Program-made: the position numbers and the translations under genes
From: Clostridium_AW sp040797845
GTDB taxonomy: Bacteria; Bacillota; Clostridia; Clostridiales; Clostridiaceae
Direction: 5' to 3'
Assembly: GCA_040797845.1 (NCBI GenBank)
Contig: JBFNFA010000002.1
Location: 124,001 to 188,000, forward strand
Length of the DNA stretch: 64,000 nt
Shown here: one piece after another, positions 1-8,766 of the stretch
How the letters are laid out: every line of letters begins with the position of its first letter
Position numbering within the stretch: position 1 is the stretch's first letter
The notes under the pieces: generated by a model
What the model was told of the DNA's origin: nothing
What the model saw: only the letters and a program-made list of their open reading frames with translations
Databases searched by the model: none

Positions 1-2509
1 CTTCTGCATCCTTAGATAGACTTTTACTTCCTGTAAGTATTATTGGATATTTATTTATTTGTGCTATACTAGTCACACTTAGAGCATCTGCAAAGCCTTC
101 TCCACTTGCTATTATTATAGGGGTTCCTTCAGGGATATTTAACTTTGCATTTGTCTTAATATTAGTTTCATATCTATCCTTGCCTTCCATTCTGTCAATG
201 TTTTTAATACCTAATGCCTTTATAGAATCTACCGTACTATCATTTACAGCAGCTTTTCCTCCAACTATATGTACCCTACCAGCTTTGTTCATGTGTGATT
301 TTATGTATTCTAATGCCTCTATATCACTGTTAGGATTATTACCTACTAAAAGTACAGGTGCATTTAGTGAATTTGCTAAAATACTCGCAGATATCTGATC
401 TGTATAGTTAAATGCATTTGCAATAACTATATCTGAAGTTCCTTTATCATACATCATTTTAGCTATTGATGCAGCCGTTTGGAATCTATTTACTCCTGCT
501 ATTCTAGTTTTGTTTAATGTACTTCCTTCTCCCTGATTTGTACCCTCATCTACAATATCTTCATCATTATAAATAGCTTTAATATCATCAATATATATAG
601 CACCCTTTGTCATTGGGCCCTTACTGCCTGAAGCAAGAGACATAAATCTAATTCCTTGAGTTTCACTGATTTTGAAAGGAGCTTTCATGCTCTCAGGAAT
701 TTCTGCCTTAATATATTTCCATCCAGTCCAGTTTACTCCTGCTTCTGAAGTTAAATTAATATTTTGAGTTTGTCCATTACCATCAACTAGAGCCATTCTC
801 AACCAATAACCTTTAGCTTCCGGAGTTCCATATATCCACATACCTATAGCCTTTGGTCTACCAGATATATTTTGGCTTTCTCCTGTACCTGCATACACTC
901 CAAGGGTGGCATTTTTTTCTCCGCTTGTGAAGTCGAAATTAATTTTTAAAGAACCGCTGCCGTTTTTTACAGGATCTTTACCTGATGTAGCTTTTTCTAT
1001 AGAGGCTTTTTCTCCTCTACCAGCAGTAGTTGTTTTCCAACTTCCTGTGTCCTTTTCAAAATCGTAAAGTACCTGAGAAGGTTTACCTACTGTCACATCT
1101 ATAGAAACAGAAAGGTTAGTTCCCTTAAATGTTCCTGTAATTTTACCTGTTGCTGTTTTATCTTTGGTATGAAGTATTCCATTATTATCTATGTGTCCAA
1201 CATCTCCAGATATATCCCATATTATGTCTTCATTTTTTACTTTTAATTTTCTTTCTCTATGTTCACCATAAATACTTAATTGAACTTGAGAATTTTTTTC
1301 CGCCGTAATTTGTTTTGTATCTACATCTATTTTATCGGGAAGAGCGATTTCAACTATGGTTTTTCCTACCACTTCCCCATAATAACTTAATAAAACCTCT
1401 ACTTGTCCAGTTTTCCCAGTAGATTTAAATACTCCTTTTTCATCAATACTTCCAAAGGAATCATCAGAAAGAGACCAAGTTAATCCACTGCTTGGCAACG
1501 GTGAAGGCGCACCTGATCTATCTCTTCCTTTTGCTTTAAATTCTACAGTAGATTCTGGTGTATAGCTTTTATCAAAAGGCTCTATATATGCTGAAGCAAA
1601 TTCACCATCTGATTGAACTTTAGAAACAACCAGCCAAGAGTTTCCAACCACTCTTTCTTTTCCTTCTGAAGGTTTGTTACCTAAAGAAAGTTCATCACTT
1701 CCAGGTTTTCTAGAAATATATGTAGAAGAACCTCCTCCATCTAAATTCAATGCTTGTACCGCTCCCATGTCAATCATAATCTGAGCTAAATCCGCTAGAG
1801 ATATACCTGCTGAATAAGGTTCCTGCCTTCCATCAATAGTGAGGAAGAACACGGTGCCATCTGCCTTTATACCCACTGCTGTCCTTGGATCCTTTTCAGT
1901 AGACAGGTTTCCATTGATTTTGCCATTGTTTACAATAATAGCGTTGCCGCCTAAGGCCTCCTCAAGATTATCTTTAACTTCATTATATTTTTTCTCATCT
2001 CCAATCACTGGAGTTCCATCCTTTAATATTCCAAAAAAGTTCCATCCCTTTTCATATTTTGATTTAATTGCCCTTCCATCCTTATATACTATACCAATAG
2101 GTTCACCTGTTACCATGTAGTAAAAATCGCCATTTACTGCTGCAACTACTTTTTCTTCTGATGTTGTAGCAGCTTTTGCTTGCTCTCTTAATATCTGCAT
2201 TCCATAGCCATCTTTGTCATTTGGAGTGCCCACTTCAATACCTGCATTAGGATTATATGTATCTACTTCCACAGTGACCATCTCAATTTTCTTACCGGAT
2301 TTATCTCTGAAGGAATATTTTTTTTCTTTTATACCTGGAGCTATTTCAAATTCTTCTTTGTTTATTTCCTTTGATATAAAACTAGACTTAACATCAAAAT
2401 TTCCTAAAGCTTGTACACTTGCGGAACTTACCATGTTAAGTAAAATGGTTGTAGCCACTACCTTGCTCACAACTTTTTTATTAAATTTACCAATACTCTT
2501 TCCTTTCAT
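1..2509 (-). CDS. CWB2 cell-wall protein with phosphodiester glycosidase (NAGPA-like) domain, 3' end cut by window edge
   Basis: Read from 2509 down to base 1 with no stop, so about 836 codons are present and the C-terminus lies outside. The start ATG follows a GGAGG site by 7 nt. A signal peptide spans about residues 1-34. A NAGPA/DUF2233-type domain (exo-acting phosphodiester glycosidase family) follows, marked by AAVNGDFYYM, TAVGIKADG and the family signature NLDGGGSST. Next come two Ig-like segments and a carbohydrate-binding-like region. The visible end has two cell-wall-binding type 2 repeats (RIAGVNRFQTA...VHIVGG and DRMEGKDRYETN...), and a third is expected outside. CWB2 triplets anchor proteins to secondary wall polymers. 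The glycosidase substrate, perhaps a wall or envelope glycan phosphodiester, is inference. Confidence 0.88.
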   Translation of the reverse strand, partial: MKGKSIGKFNKKVVSKVVATTILLNMVSSASVQALGNFDVKSSFISKEINKEEFEIAPGIKEKKYSFRDKSGKKIEMVTVEVDTYNPNAGIEVGTPNDKDGYGMQILREQAKAATTSEEKVVAAVNGDFYYMVTGEPIGIVYKDGRAIKSKYEKGWNFFGILKDGTPVIGDEKKYNEVKDNLEEALGGNAIIVNNGKINGNLSTEKDPRTAVGIKADGTVFFLTIDGRQEPYSAGISLADLAQIMIDMGAVQALNLDGGGSSTYISRKPGSDELSLGNKPSEGKERVVGNSWLVVSKVQSDGEFASAYIEPFDKSYTPESTVEFKAKGRDRSGAPSPLPSSGLTWSLSDDSFGSIDEKGVFKSTGKTGQVEVLLSYYGEVVGKTIVEIALPDKIDVDTKQITAEKNSQVQLSIYGEHRERKLKVKNEDIIWDISGDVGHIDNNGILHTKDKTATGKITGTFKGTNLSVSIDVTVGKPSQVLYDFEKDTGSWKTTTAGRGEKASIEKATSGKDPVKNGSGSLKINFDFTSGEKNATLGVYAGTGESQNISGRPKAIGMWIYGTPEAKGYWLRMALVDGNGQTQNINLTSEAGVNWTGWKYIKAEIPESMKAPFKISETQGIRFMSLASGSKGPMTKGAIYIDDIKAIYNDEDIVDEGTNQGEGSTLNKTRIAGVNRFQTAASIAKMMYDKGTSDIVIANAFNYTDQISASILANSLNAPVLLVGNNPNSDIEALEYIKSHMNKAGRVHIVGGKAAVNDSTVDSIKALGIKNIDRMEGKDRYETNIKTNAKLNIPEGTPIIIASGEGFADALSVTSIAQINKYPIILTGSKSLSKDAE

Positions 2510-2717
2510 TTTATGACCTCCTACATAACATGTAAAAACTTAAATTATTACCTATATATAATAATAACACTAAAATTTAGTAAAACTAGTGGTAATTGAT
2601 TATATTTACAGTATAACTCACATGTAGTACGAAATTCTATAATAAAAGTCATTGGTATATATAGGTAATTGCTATAATAAGGAGCATAACTATGAAACAG
2701 TAAGATAAATCTCAATG

Positions 2718-2749
2718 ATAGAAGTTAGTAGTTACAACCTACCTTCTAT
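2718..2749 (+). other. Hairpin upstream of ceo
   Basis: ATAGAAG (2718-2724) pairs with CTTCTAT (2743-2749), and an inner GTAG/CTAC stem continues after a 3-nt bulge. There is no T tail. It lies upstream of the best promoter match for ceo, so it may not be in the ceo transcript. I do not recognise a riboswitch class here. Confidence 0.35.
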
Positions 2750-2764
2750 AGCTTGGGTTGTCAG

Positions 2765-2794
2765 TTGAGGTATTTTACGTAACTATAGTATAAT
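2765..2794 (+). promoter_or_regulatory. Candidate sigma-A promoter for ceo
   Basis: TTGAGG (2765-2770), an 18-nt spacer and a perfect TATAAT (2789-2794), followed by ceo about 90 nt downstream. An inverted repeat, GTAACAA (2813-2819) with TTGTTAC (2839-2845), sits just after the expected transcription start. It could be an operator. Confidence 0.45.
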
Positions 2795-2886
2795 AATGTT
2801 AATTGCTACATAGTAACAACTTAATATTTTATTTGAGATTGTTACATTGCTATTCTATATGTTTTAAATTTTAGGGAGATGATTTT

Positions 2887-3873
2887 ATGAGAGAGATTGG
2901 ATTTTTAATTAGTCCAAAGGAAAATGAAGAAAGAAGAGCAATTGTACCAAAGGATATTTTAAACTTGAAAAATGCTGATATGTTGTATTTTCAAAAGGGA
3001 TATGGAGAAGTACTTGGCATAAGTGATGAGGAATACATAAAGGCTGGAGCTAATGTAGTTACTATAGAAGAAGTTCTTAAAAAAGATGTAATCTGTGATC
3101 CAAAAATAGGAGATGGAGATTATCTAAAAAATTTAGAGCCTAGTAAAATTCTATTTGGATGGGTACATGCTGCTCAAAATAGAGAGTTAACAGATTTATT
3201 GTTAGAAAAAAGATTTGAATGTATAGCTTGGGAAGATATGTTTGAGGATGGAAGGCATAGTTTCTGGCGAAACAATGAGATTGCAGGAGAAGCTGCTGTA
3301 ATGCAAGCCTTTCAATTGCATGGCATATTTCCTTACAACACTAAGGTTGCCATATTAGGGAGAGGCAATACCGCTAGAGGTGCCTATAGAATATTAAATG
3401 GACTAGGTGCTGATATTACAGTTTACAGTAGAAATATGGAGTCGCTGTTTAAAAAAGAAATAGGTCAGTATGATGTTATTGTAAATGCAGTACTTTGGGA
3501 TAACACAAGAAAAGATCATATATTATATAGAGAAGACTTAAAGAGAATGAAAAAGAATGCATTAATAATAGATGTAAGCTGCGACAATAGTAAAGCCATT
3601 GAAACAAGCGTACCTACATCAATAGAAAATCCTATTTATTCTATTGATGGCATAGTTCATTATGTGGTAGACCATACCCCTTCACTTTTTTACAAAACCT
3701 CCTCTTTTGAGATAAGTAAAGAAGTAGCAAAATATTTGGATACAATAATTGAAGGTAAGGAAAATAATAATAAAGTATTACGTAATGCTATAATCATAAA
3801 TGATGGTGAAATAATAGATGAAAAAATCGCTAAAGCTCAAAGTAGACAGTTAAAGAAGAGACATATTGCATGA
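2887..3873 (+). CDS. ceo: N5-(carboxyethyl)ornithine synthase
   Basis: 328 residues, close to the roughly 313 of the Lactococcus enzyme. The family reductively condenses pyruvate with ornithine (or lysine) using NADPH to give N5-(1-carboxyethyl)ornithine, an opine-like amino acid. It is related to alanine dehydrogenase. The N-terminus (GFLISPKENEERRAIVP) is the characteristic start of this family. A Rossmann motif with the pattern GxGNTxxGA lies near residues 157-166 (ILGRGNTARGAYR). The start follows a GGGAG site. The gene is monocistronic, with a bidirectional terminator after it and a convergent gene beyond. Alternative: an uncharacterised alanine-dehydrogenase-like protein. Confidence 0.82.
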   Translation: MREIGFLISPKENEERRAIVPKDILNLKNADMLYFQKGYGEVLGISDEEYIKAGANVVTIEEVLKKDVICDPKIGDGDYLKNLEPSKILFGWVHAAQNRELTDLLLEKRFECIAWEDMFEDGRHSFWRNNEIAGEAAVMQAFQLHGIFPYNTKVAILGRGNTARGAYRILNGLGADITVYSRNMESLFKKEIGQYDVIVNAVLWDNTRKDHILYREDLKRMKKNALIIDVSCDNSKAIETSVPTSIENPIYSIDGIVHYVVDHTPSLFYKTSSFEISKEVAKYLDTIIEGKENNNKVLRNAIIINDGEIIDEKIAKAQSRQLKKRHIA

Positions 3874-3947
3874 TTTAATAATTTCATTACTGAGAGAGTT
3901 GTGTACTTTACTTTTTACTTTTGATTTTTCTTCTTTCATTTCAAGCA

Positions 3948-3977
3948 AAAGAGATAGCCTTTTTAGGCTATCTCTTT
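3948..3977. terminator. Bidirectional terminator between ceo and the M28 peptidase
   Basis: Perfect 12-bp stem AAAGAGATAGCC / GGCTATCTCTTT with a 6-nt loop and flanking A and T runs, between two convergent genes. Confidence 0.85.
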
Positions 3978-4044
3978 ATATTTTATCCCTTAGCTAACTC
4001 TTTATAATATCCCCACCTTCTTTGAGATAGGATATAAGAATTAA

Positions 4045-5430
4045 CTAAAAATCTAATTCCATGTTAGGATCTTCATTCATTAAGTAGGAATCTAACCTTT
4101 CTTTTACATTTTTACTCTTGTGTAGATTTGGAGTATCTTTTCTTATTACATCATAAACTGAAACTCCAACAATTTCTGTAGCAGTTCTTAATCTTTCTAC
4201 ACTTATTCTGTCTATAGTATCATAAGGTTGATGATACCAAGGTTCTAACTCAACAGTTACTGGATCTCTCCAAATAAAGTTTGCTGAATCAATACCAGCT
4301 TCCCAGAAGGATACATGGTCACTTGCTCCACGCATAAACGGAGATTTTATAACATCAGCATATCCTAATCTTTCAGCAGTTGCTCTAGCTGTTTTTGAAA
4401 CTAAATTATCCTGTCCATCTGTAACATTAACAAATAGTGTAGTTTGTTTTTCTCCTGCAGTTCCTACCATGTCCATATTAAAGTTACCTATAATTCTATT
4501 CTTTTCATCCTGTGAAAGTTGAGAAACATAGTATCTAGATCCAACTAATCCCACCTCTTCAGAACCAAAAGCTACAAAACGTACTTCTGTATCTATAGGG
4601 AAGGAGGAGAATATACGTGATAATTCTAACAGGGATACCACGCCTGAAATATTATCACTTGCTCCTGGAGCCGTTGGAACTGAGTCATAATGTGCAGATA
4701 CTATAACAATATTTCCACTATCTTTATTTTTATGTGGCTTTCTAGTAGCTATTATATTTTGAGATGTATCGTATCTATTAACCTGGAAGTTTACAGTAGT
4801 TCCTTCTTTTAAAAGCATTTCTCCTGCTTCATTATTTAGTGTAGCAAAAGGAATTTTGCTAGTTACTGAAGAAGAAATACTTAATCTACGCCAATCATCA
4901 TTTTGGATTATCACTGCTATAGCTCCAGCTTGTTCTGCATTTGAAAGTATTGTTCTATACATGCTTGTAGTTTTCTCACTAACTTTTACAAGGGCGATTT
5001 TACCTGCTGCCTTATCAGTAAATTCTTCTTTAGATCCAAATCCACAGTCTACTACCTCTGAAGTTATTCCCCCTTCTGGAGTAAGAGGTGAGCCTTTAGT
5101 TACTTGTATATGTAAATCCATAGTTTCAGGTTGAAGGACTTTTAAATATCCTACATTATTTTCATAGTTAAATTCCTGCACTTCTACATCATAATGTTGT
5201 TTTTCAAATTCCGATATTATAAATTCTGCAGCCTTTTTTTCTTCTGGAGAACTGGCTACCTTAGGGCCAATGTCCACGGATAAATATTTAAGATTTTCCA
5301 TCATTTTTTTAGTGTTAATTTTTGAGATAACCTTTTGATCAAAAGAAATTGGTGATGCATAAACATTGAAGCTTAAACTTAAAGTTACAAAGCTAGTTAC
5401 TAGGAAAGCAAGTCTTTTTTTCAGTTTCAT
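4045..5430 (-). CDS. Secreted M28-family zinc aminopeptidase with PA domain
   Basis: 461 residues with a signal peptide at about 1-25. A protease-associated (PA) domain spans about 130-205, ahead of the M28 catalytic domain. Expected di-zinc ligand segments are visible: SAHYDSVP and GASDN (His and bridging Asp), GSEEVGLVGS (catalytic Glu and Glu ligand), NMDMVG (Asp ligand) and a late His near WYHQP. The architecture matches exported leucine- or broad-specificity aminopeptidases of the Streptomyces griseus type, which release N-terminal residues from peptides. That suits a proteolytic amino-acid-fermenting clostridium. Monocistronic; the ATG has a good upstream AAGGAGG site. Confidence 0.88.
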   Translation of the reverse strand: MKLKKRLAFLVTSFVTLSLSFNVYASPISFDQKVISKINTKKMMENLKYLSVDIGPKVASSPEEKKAAEFIISEFEKQHYDVEVQEFNYENNVGYLKVLQPETMDLHIQVTKGSPLTPEGGITSEVVDCGFGSKEEFTDKAAGKIALVKVSEKTTSMYRTILSNAEQAGAIAVIIQNDDWRRLSISSSVTSKIPFATLNNEAGEMLLKEGTTVNFQVNRYDTSQNIIATRKPHKNKDSGNIVIVSAHYDSVPTAPGASDNISGVVSLLELSRIFSSFPIDTEVRFVAFGSEEVGLVGSRYYVSQLSQDEKNRIIGNFNMDMVGTAGEKQTTLFVNVTDGQDNLVSKTARATAERLGYADVIKSPFMRGASDHVSFWEAGIDSANFIWRDPVTVELEPWYHQPYDTIDRISVERLRTATEIVGVSVYDVIRKDTPNLHKSKNVKERLDSYLMNEDPNMELDF

Positions 5431-5603
5431 TAATAAACCTCCTTAATATTTGTTAATTTTCACATTAATATAAATATGCTTGTCCTACTTTATTTAGTAC
5501 AATATTCATTTAGTGCACTACTTATTTATCGTAACATTTATCACAATATTTATTATATTTTTTATTTTCTGTTTAATTATTTTATTAAGTATAGATAGAA
5601 AAA

Positions 5604-5632
5604 GAGTAAGGATAATTTTAATTTCCTTACTC
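5604..5632 (-). terminator. Terminator after the kinase-like gene
   Basis: GAGTAAGGA / TCCTTACTC stem with an 11-nt loop, and T-rich on the minus strand. It lies about 115 nt past the stop of the gene at 5749-6984. The rest of the 5431-5748 gap is AT-rich promoter DNA for the peptidase; I see no gene in it. Confidence 0.6.
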
Positions 5633-5748
5633 CACACTCTTATATATTAATTTAACTTCACTTAAATTTCTTATATATGTTGATATACACTTACTTATAT
5701 TTATATATAGTTACCTATATTAATTGTCACAATTATTTTCATTTTTAA

Positions 5749-6984
5749 TTACTTTACTGCTACCAAGAACTCCCCACAAGCTGCTGGAGCTTGATGTAAT
5801 GGCTCTAAATTCACAAATAAATTTTCCCTTTCATTCATCCAATTAAAAACCATACAGGAATTTAAATTAGGTTTAAACATATTAACGGCTTCATCTTTTA
5901 AAAACATCTTTAAATTATATGCAGCATATATAAAGGCTGCTTTTTTCTTATTCTTATCCTTATATTTTCTCATATTTATTAGCCCGCAAGCTACCCCTGC
6001 TAAGTAAAAAGAAGGGTTGTAAAGTACATTACGGGAATCTGATACTATAAGTTTTACATTCTCTCTAAGCTTTGGCATAAGCTGTCTTAGAAGACTCATA
6101 CCTCTACCTTGTGGTATATCCACATCCATTATTCCTTCACTTAAGCTATTACATGCTTTAATCCATAATTTTTTGTCACAATTTTGATTAGTTTCTATGT
6201 AGTCACCTAGAGTAATAGATTCAAGATATCTTAAATCATGAAACACATTACAATCCTCAAGTAAATCACAAAAATCTATTATAATGGGTTTATCTTCAGT
6301 TATGATAATATTATCCCCTTGGAAATCTCCATGAGCATGGGAGGTTAAACAAGTTATTTTTAATCCATTCCATACATCTTCATGGTTGAAGAAATAATAT
6401 GGATTAGGCAATATATTGTCAGTACCATCTAAGGATACCCATTTTATATCTTTAGGCACTCCAATTTCATTAAAAGAGGCTTCATATTTTTCATCCATAT
6501 ATCTATAGGATAATTCATTTCTCATTATTTCTGAAGGTGAAATAACTTTCTTCTCATGTTCCTTATTCCAGTTAAATAAGAACTTAGTTATTTTAGATAT
6601 TATGCTATCTTTAAGATCATCTTCATTTAAGACTTTGTCTAAAAATGTTTCACTTTTGTATATATGATCTCCTGCTAAGTCATAAAGATTAACATATAAT
6701 AGAGTGTTTTTATATTTTATTTCATAGTTAGTAATAAGTTTTGCTATATATTTATGCATATTGTTTTTAGAAGCTATTTCATAGGCTTTATTAAATACTT
6801 CGCTTTCATCACAATTATTTATCTTCAAAATTCCTACTTTATTGTCATCACCATATTCCACTAAATATACCTTGGCTCCTGATTTACCGCCACTAAATTT
6901 CTTTAATATCTCCACTGGTGCAATTTTATCTTGTAGTTCTTCACTTAAAGAATTTATTTTACTCAGTATATCTGAAATCTCCAT
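5749..6984 (-). CDS. Aminoglycoside-phosphotransferase-like kinase fold protein (TCAD9-like)
   Basis: 411 residues from the ATG at 6984. An in-frame GTG at 6996 lies inside the ribosome site AAGGTGG, so the ATG is preferred. The protein-kinase-like fold shows in a glycine-rich N-terminal segment (FSGGKSGAKVYLVEY) and the catalytic loop HGDFQGDNIII followed by IIDFCDL. These hold the HxDxxxxN and DFxD-type residues of the APH/choline kinase superfamily. It resembles the 'ternary complex associated domain' kinase-like family. The substrate is unknown. It stands alone, with the five-copy palindrome array upstream. Confidence 0.6.
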   Translation of the reverse strand: MEISDILSKINSLSEELQDKIAPVEILKKFSGGKSGAKVYLVEYGDDNKVGILKINNCDESEVFNKAYEIASKNNMHKYIAKLITNYEIKYKNTLLYVNLYDLAGDHIYKSETFLDKVLNEDDLKDSIISKITKFLFNWNKEHEKKVISPSEIMRNELSYRYMDEKYEASFNEIGVPKDIKWVSLDGTDNILPNPYYFFNHEDVWNGLKITCLTSHAHGDFQGDNIIITEDKPIIIDFCDLLEDCNVFHDLRYLESITLGDYIETNQNCDKKLWIKACNSLSEGIMDVDIPQGRGMSLLRQLMPKLRENVKLIVSDSRNVLYNPSFYLAGVACGLINMRKYKDKNKKKAAFIYAAYNLKMFLKDEAVNMFKPNLNSCMVFNWMNERENLFVNLEPLHQAPAACGEFLVAVK

Positions 6985-7150
6985 TTCTTTACCCACCTTA
7001 TAAATAAATTATTTTGTTATATTTATTATAAGCGCTAATAATAAAAAACTCATGACAAAATAGTTAATATATTATTAAATTTGAACTATTCTCACTATAG
7101 AATTAGGCTTGTAATTTTTTAAAAGTGTTTTAATTTATTTTCCTAAGTAT

Positions 7151-7216
7151 AGAGCTAAATACATAGTGAAGACGCTCCGAAAAAAGTCGCTATTTCACTA
7201 TATATTTAGCTCTTTT
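7151..7216 (+). repeat. Short palindromic repeat, type A, copy 1
   Basis: Imperfect inverted repeat with outer arms AGAGCTAAATA and TATTTAGCTCT and inner arms ATAGTGAA and TTCACTAT. The apex is GC-richer (GCTCCG...AGTCGC). It is the first of five units between 7151 and 7844, which are separated by homologous AT-rich spacers containing TTTACA and ACAAATTAG. Confidence 0.85.
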
Positions 7217-7361
7217 GTGTTTTACAAATGTATTTTCAGATTTAAATTATAACAAATTAGTTTACAGCTTATAAGTTTTTACAAAAATAATTTCTAAATT
7301 AAGTTATATAAGACTAGTTTACAATTATAAATTTTCACAAGTATATTTATATATCAGAAAT

Positions 7362-7429
7362 AGGAACTACGTATATAATGACGTCGCTTCACAAGAAGGC
7401 GCTCCTCCCATTATATACCTCAGTTCCTT
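7362..7429 (+). repeat. Short palindromic repeat, type B, copy 2
   Basis: Same design with different arms: AGGAACT...TATATAATG pairs with CATTATATA...AGTTCCT. The apex carries GACGTCGCTTC and GGCGCTCCTCCC, the hallmark of type B. Confidence 0.85.
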
Positions 7430-7492
7430 TAAGTTTTACAGATATGTTTTCAAATATTGATTTCTACGAAGATAACTTAGTTTCACAAATAG

Positions 7493-7560
7493 AGAGCTAA
7501 ATACGTAGTAAAACCGCTCCAGAAAAAGTCGCTTTTTTACTACATACTTACTTAGCTCCT
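7493..7560 (+). repeat. Short palindromic repeat, type A, copy 3
   Basis: Arms AGAGCTAAATACGTAGTAAA and TTTACTAC...TTAGCTCCT, with the apex CCGCTCCAGAAAAAGTCGC typical of type A. Confidence 0.85.
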
Positions 7561-7650
7561 TTAAATTTTTCAAATATATTTCAGATTTAGATTATGACAA
7601 ATTAATTTATAACTTATAAGTTTTTACAAAAATCTTTATGTATTAGAACC

Positions 7651-7717
7651 AGGAACTACGTATATAATGACGTCGCTTCACAAGAAGGCGCTCCTCCCAT
7701 TATATACGCAGTTCTCT
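7651..7717 (+). repeat. Short palindromic repeat, type B, copy 4
   Basis: Nearly identical to the copy at 7362 through AGGAACTACGTATATAATG and GGCGCTCCTCCC, with a few differences in the right arm. Types A and B alternate along this array. Confidence 0.85.
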
Positions 7718-7778
7718 TAGGTTTTACAAATAATTTCTCAAAGATAGATTTCTAGAAAGTTAATTTGGCTCCGAAATA

Positions 7779-7844
7779 GAGAGATAAGTACGTAATGAAG
7801 CTGCTCCAGAAAAAGTTGCTATTTTATCACATACTTATCTCTTT
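7779..7844 (+). repeat. Short palindromic repeat, type A, copy 5
   Basis: Arms GAGATAAGTACGTAATGA and TATCACATACTTATCTC with apex GCTGCTCCAGAAAAAGTTGC. It is the last unit of the 7.1-7.9 kb array; the arms have drifted together so that pairing is kept. Confidence 0.83.
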
Positions 7845-7935
7845 TGTGATCTACAGATATATTTTCAGAATTAGGTTATGACAAATTAGTTTACAACTTA
7901 TAAGGTTTTACAAAGATATTTTAGTATACAAAAAG

Positions 7936-7963
7936 AAAGATAGCCTTTTTTAAGACTATCCCT
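7936..7963 (-). terminator. Terminator of the 53-residue gene
   Basis: GATAG-C-CTT / AAG-A-CTATC stem, T-rich on the minus strand, 14 nt past the stop of the small gene. Related hairpins follow the 50-residue paralogue (8551-8582) and the S-layer gene (9378-9405). Confidence 0.6.
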
Positions 7964-7976
7964 CCTATATCTATAA

Positions 7977-8138
7977 CTAATCTCTACAATTAATAGTAAT
8001 ATTAACTGTGTCACATTCAATTCTTATTTCTCCACATCTGTCAGAATCCCAGTCAGGTCTTCCCCATCTTTCAGCTTCTACATATTGATCTGCAGATACT
8101 TCATTATATCTAATATCTTTTTTAATTTCTTTCATCAT
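7977..8138 (-). CDS. Small protein (53 aa), paralogue of the gene at 8594
   Basis: Open frame with two ATGs at the start, preceded by AGGTGAG at good spacing. The protein begins MMKEIKKDI and ends with SDRCGEIRIECDTVNITINC plus RD. Start region, ribosome site and C-terminal motif are shared with the 50-residue gene at 8594-8746, which shows conservation at the protein level. It is hydrophilic, with no signal or membrane segment. The C-terminal strand pattern C/A-D-T-V-N-I-x-I also resembles the end of the 84-residue protein upstream. I do not recognise the family and the function is unknown. Confidence 0.7.
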   Translation of the reverse strand: MMKEIKKDIRYNEVSADQYVEAERWGRPDWDSDRCGEIRIECDTVNITINCRD

Positions 8139-8157
8139 ACTCACCTCACTTTACAAA

Positions 8158-8430
8158 GTTAAGTACATTATCCTTTTTAGGTTTCTAGCAACTATATAAG
8201 AACAAAGTTGCCTCAATTAGTTTATTCGATGACTACTATCCGTAATACTCCCTCTTCTATAAGTAGGAGATAACGGATGCTACATCCCTAGATAAGTTCT
8301 TCTAGGCTTCAGCGGGAGTAAGTATTCCTTTTAAGCAAACTCCATCTGAACCTAAGAATCACTTGATTAACAATAATACTATAATCCGTATTTTATAGAA
8401 AAGTATTATGATCAAAAAATATATATATAT
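8158..8430 (-). pseudogene. Decayed copy of the 84-residue gene, interrupted
   Basis: This position, upstream of the 53-residue gene, corresponds to the intact 84-residue gene upstream of the 50-residue gene. The two flanks still match. At the 3' side the GTACTTAAC stop region and the following AAAGTGAGGTGAGT are kept. At the 5' side, the stretch from about 8365 to 8505 aligns with 8945-9095 (ATTAAC...ATAATCC, then CTTATTTAAAT and TTCAAAGTG-like blocks). The ATG has been lost and the reading frame meets a stop after about 20 codons. The middle is replaced by unrelated structured sequence. Confidence 0.6.
8188..8306. other. Structured insert: three consecutive hairpins
   Basis: Within the decayed gene are three hairpins: GCAACT/AGTTGC (8188-8211), ATCCGT...CTCC/GGAG...ACGGAT (8238-8278) and CCTAGA/TCTAGG (8287-8306). 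The whole foreign block runs from about 8175 to 8360 and has no open frame of note. The stem density and higher GC than its flanks suggest a structured RNA or a mobile-element end. A right-end/omega-RNA remnant of an IS200/IS605-type TnpB element is one possibility from general resemblance only. Confidence 0.4.
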
Positions 8431-8550
8431 AAGATTAACTCTTATTTAAATATATTATATATACTAATATTATATATAGAGTGCTTTAAAGTGTTACAAT
8501 TTTATTCGTTATGTATTCCATCTAAATATCTAATTATAATAAATATAAAA

Positions 8551-8582
8551 GAGAGACAGACTCTTGTGAAGACTATCTCTCC
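8551..8582 (-). terminator. Terminator of the 84/50-residue operon
   Basis: GAGAGACAGAC / GACTATCTCTC stem with a 9-nt loop and a T-rich minus-strand exit, 12 nt after the stop of the 50-residue gene. Confidence 0.6.
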
Positions 8583-8593
8583 TATATTTATAT

Positions 8594-8746
8594 CTATGAT
8601 CTACAATTAATCCTAATATTAACTGTATCAGCTTTAATTCTTATTTCTCCGCATCTGTCAGATCTATCATTATCAGGTCTATTGCATCTATTATCTTCTT
8701 CATATCTATCTACGGATATAATATCTTTTTTAATTTCTTTCATCAT
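8594..8746 (-). CDS. Small protein (50 aa), paralogue of the gene at 7977
   Basis: Starts ATGATG after AGGTGAG, the same layout as its paralogue. The N-terminus MMKEIKKDI is identical and the C-terminus reads SDRCGEIRIKADTVNIRINC plus RS. The middle has diverged (RCNRPDNDR in place of RWGRPDWDS), as expected for a protein under selection at its two ends. It begins 20 nt after the stop of the 84-residue gene, so the two are probably co-transcribed. Function unknown. Confidence 0.7.
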   Translation of the reverse strand: MMKEIKKDIISVDRYEEDNRCNRPDNDRSDRCGEIRIKADTVNIRINCRS

Positions 8747-8766
8747 ACTCACCTCACTTTATAAAG

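Noticed and set aside
2510..2886. T-box or other amino-acid riboswitch ahead of ceo
   Set aside because: No T-box AGGGTGGNACCGCG core or other known aptamer signature was visible; only simple hairpins.
7151..7844. CRISPR array
   Set aside because: Units are about 65 bp palindromes of two alternating types, with homologous AT-rich spacers rather than unique ones, and no cas genes are nearby.
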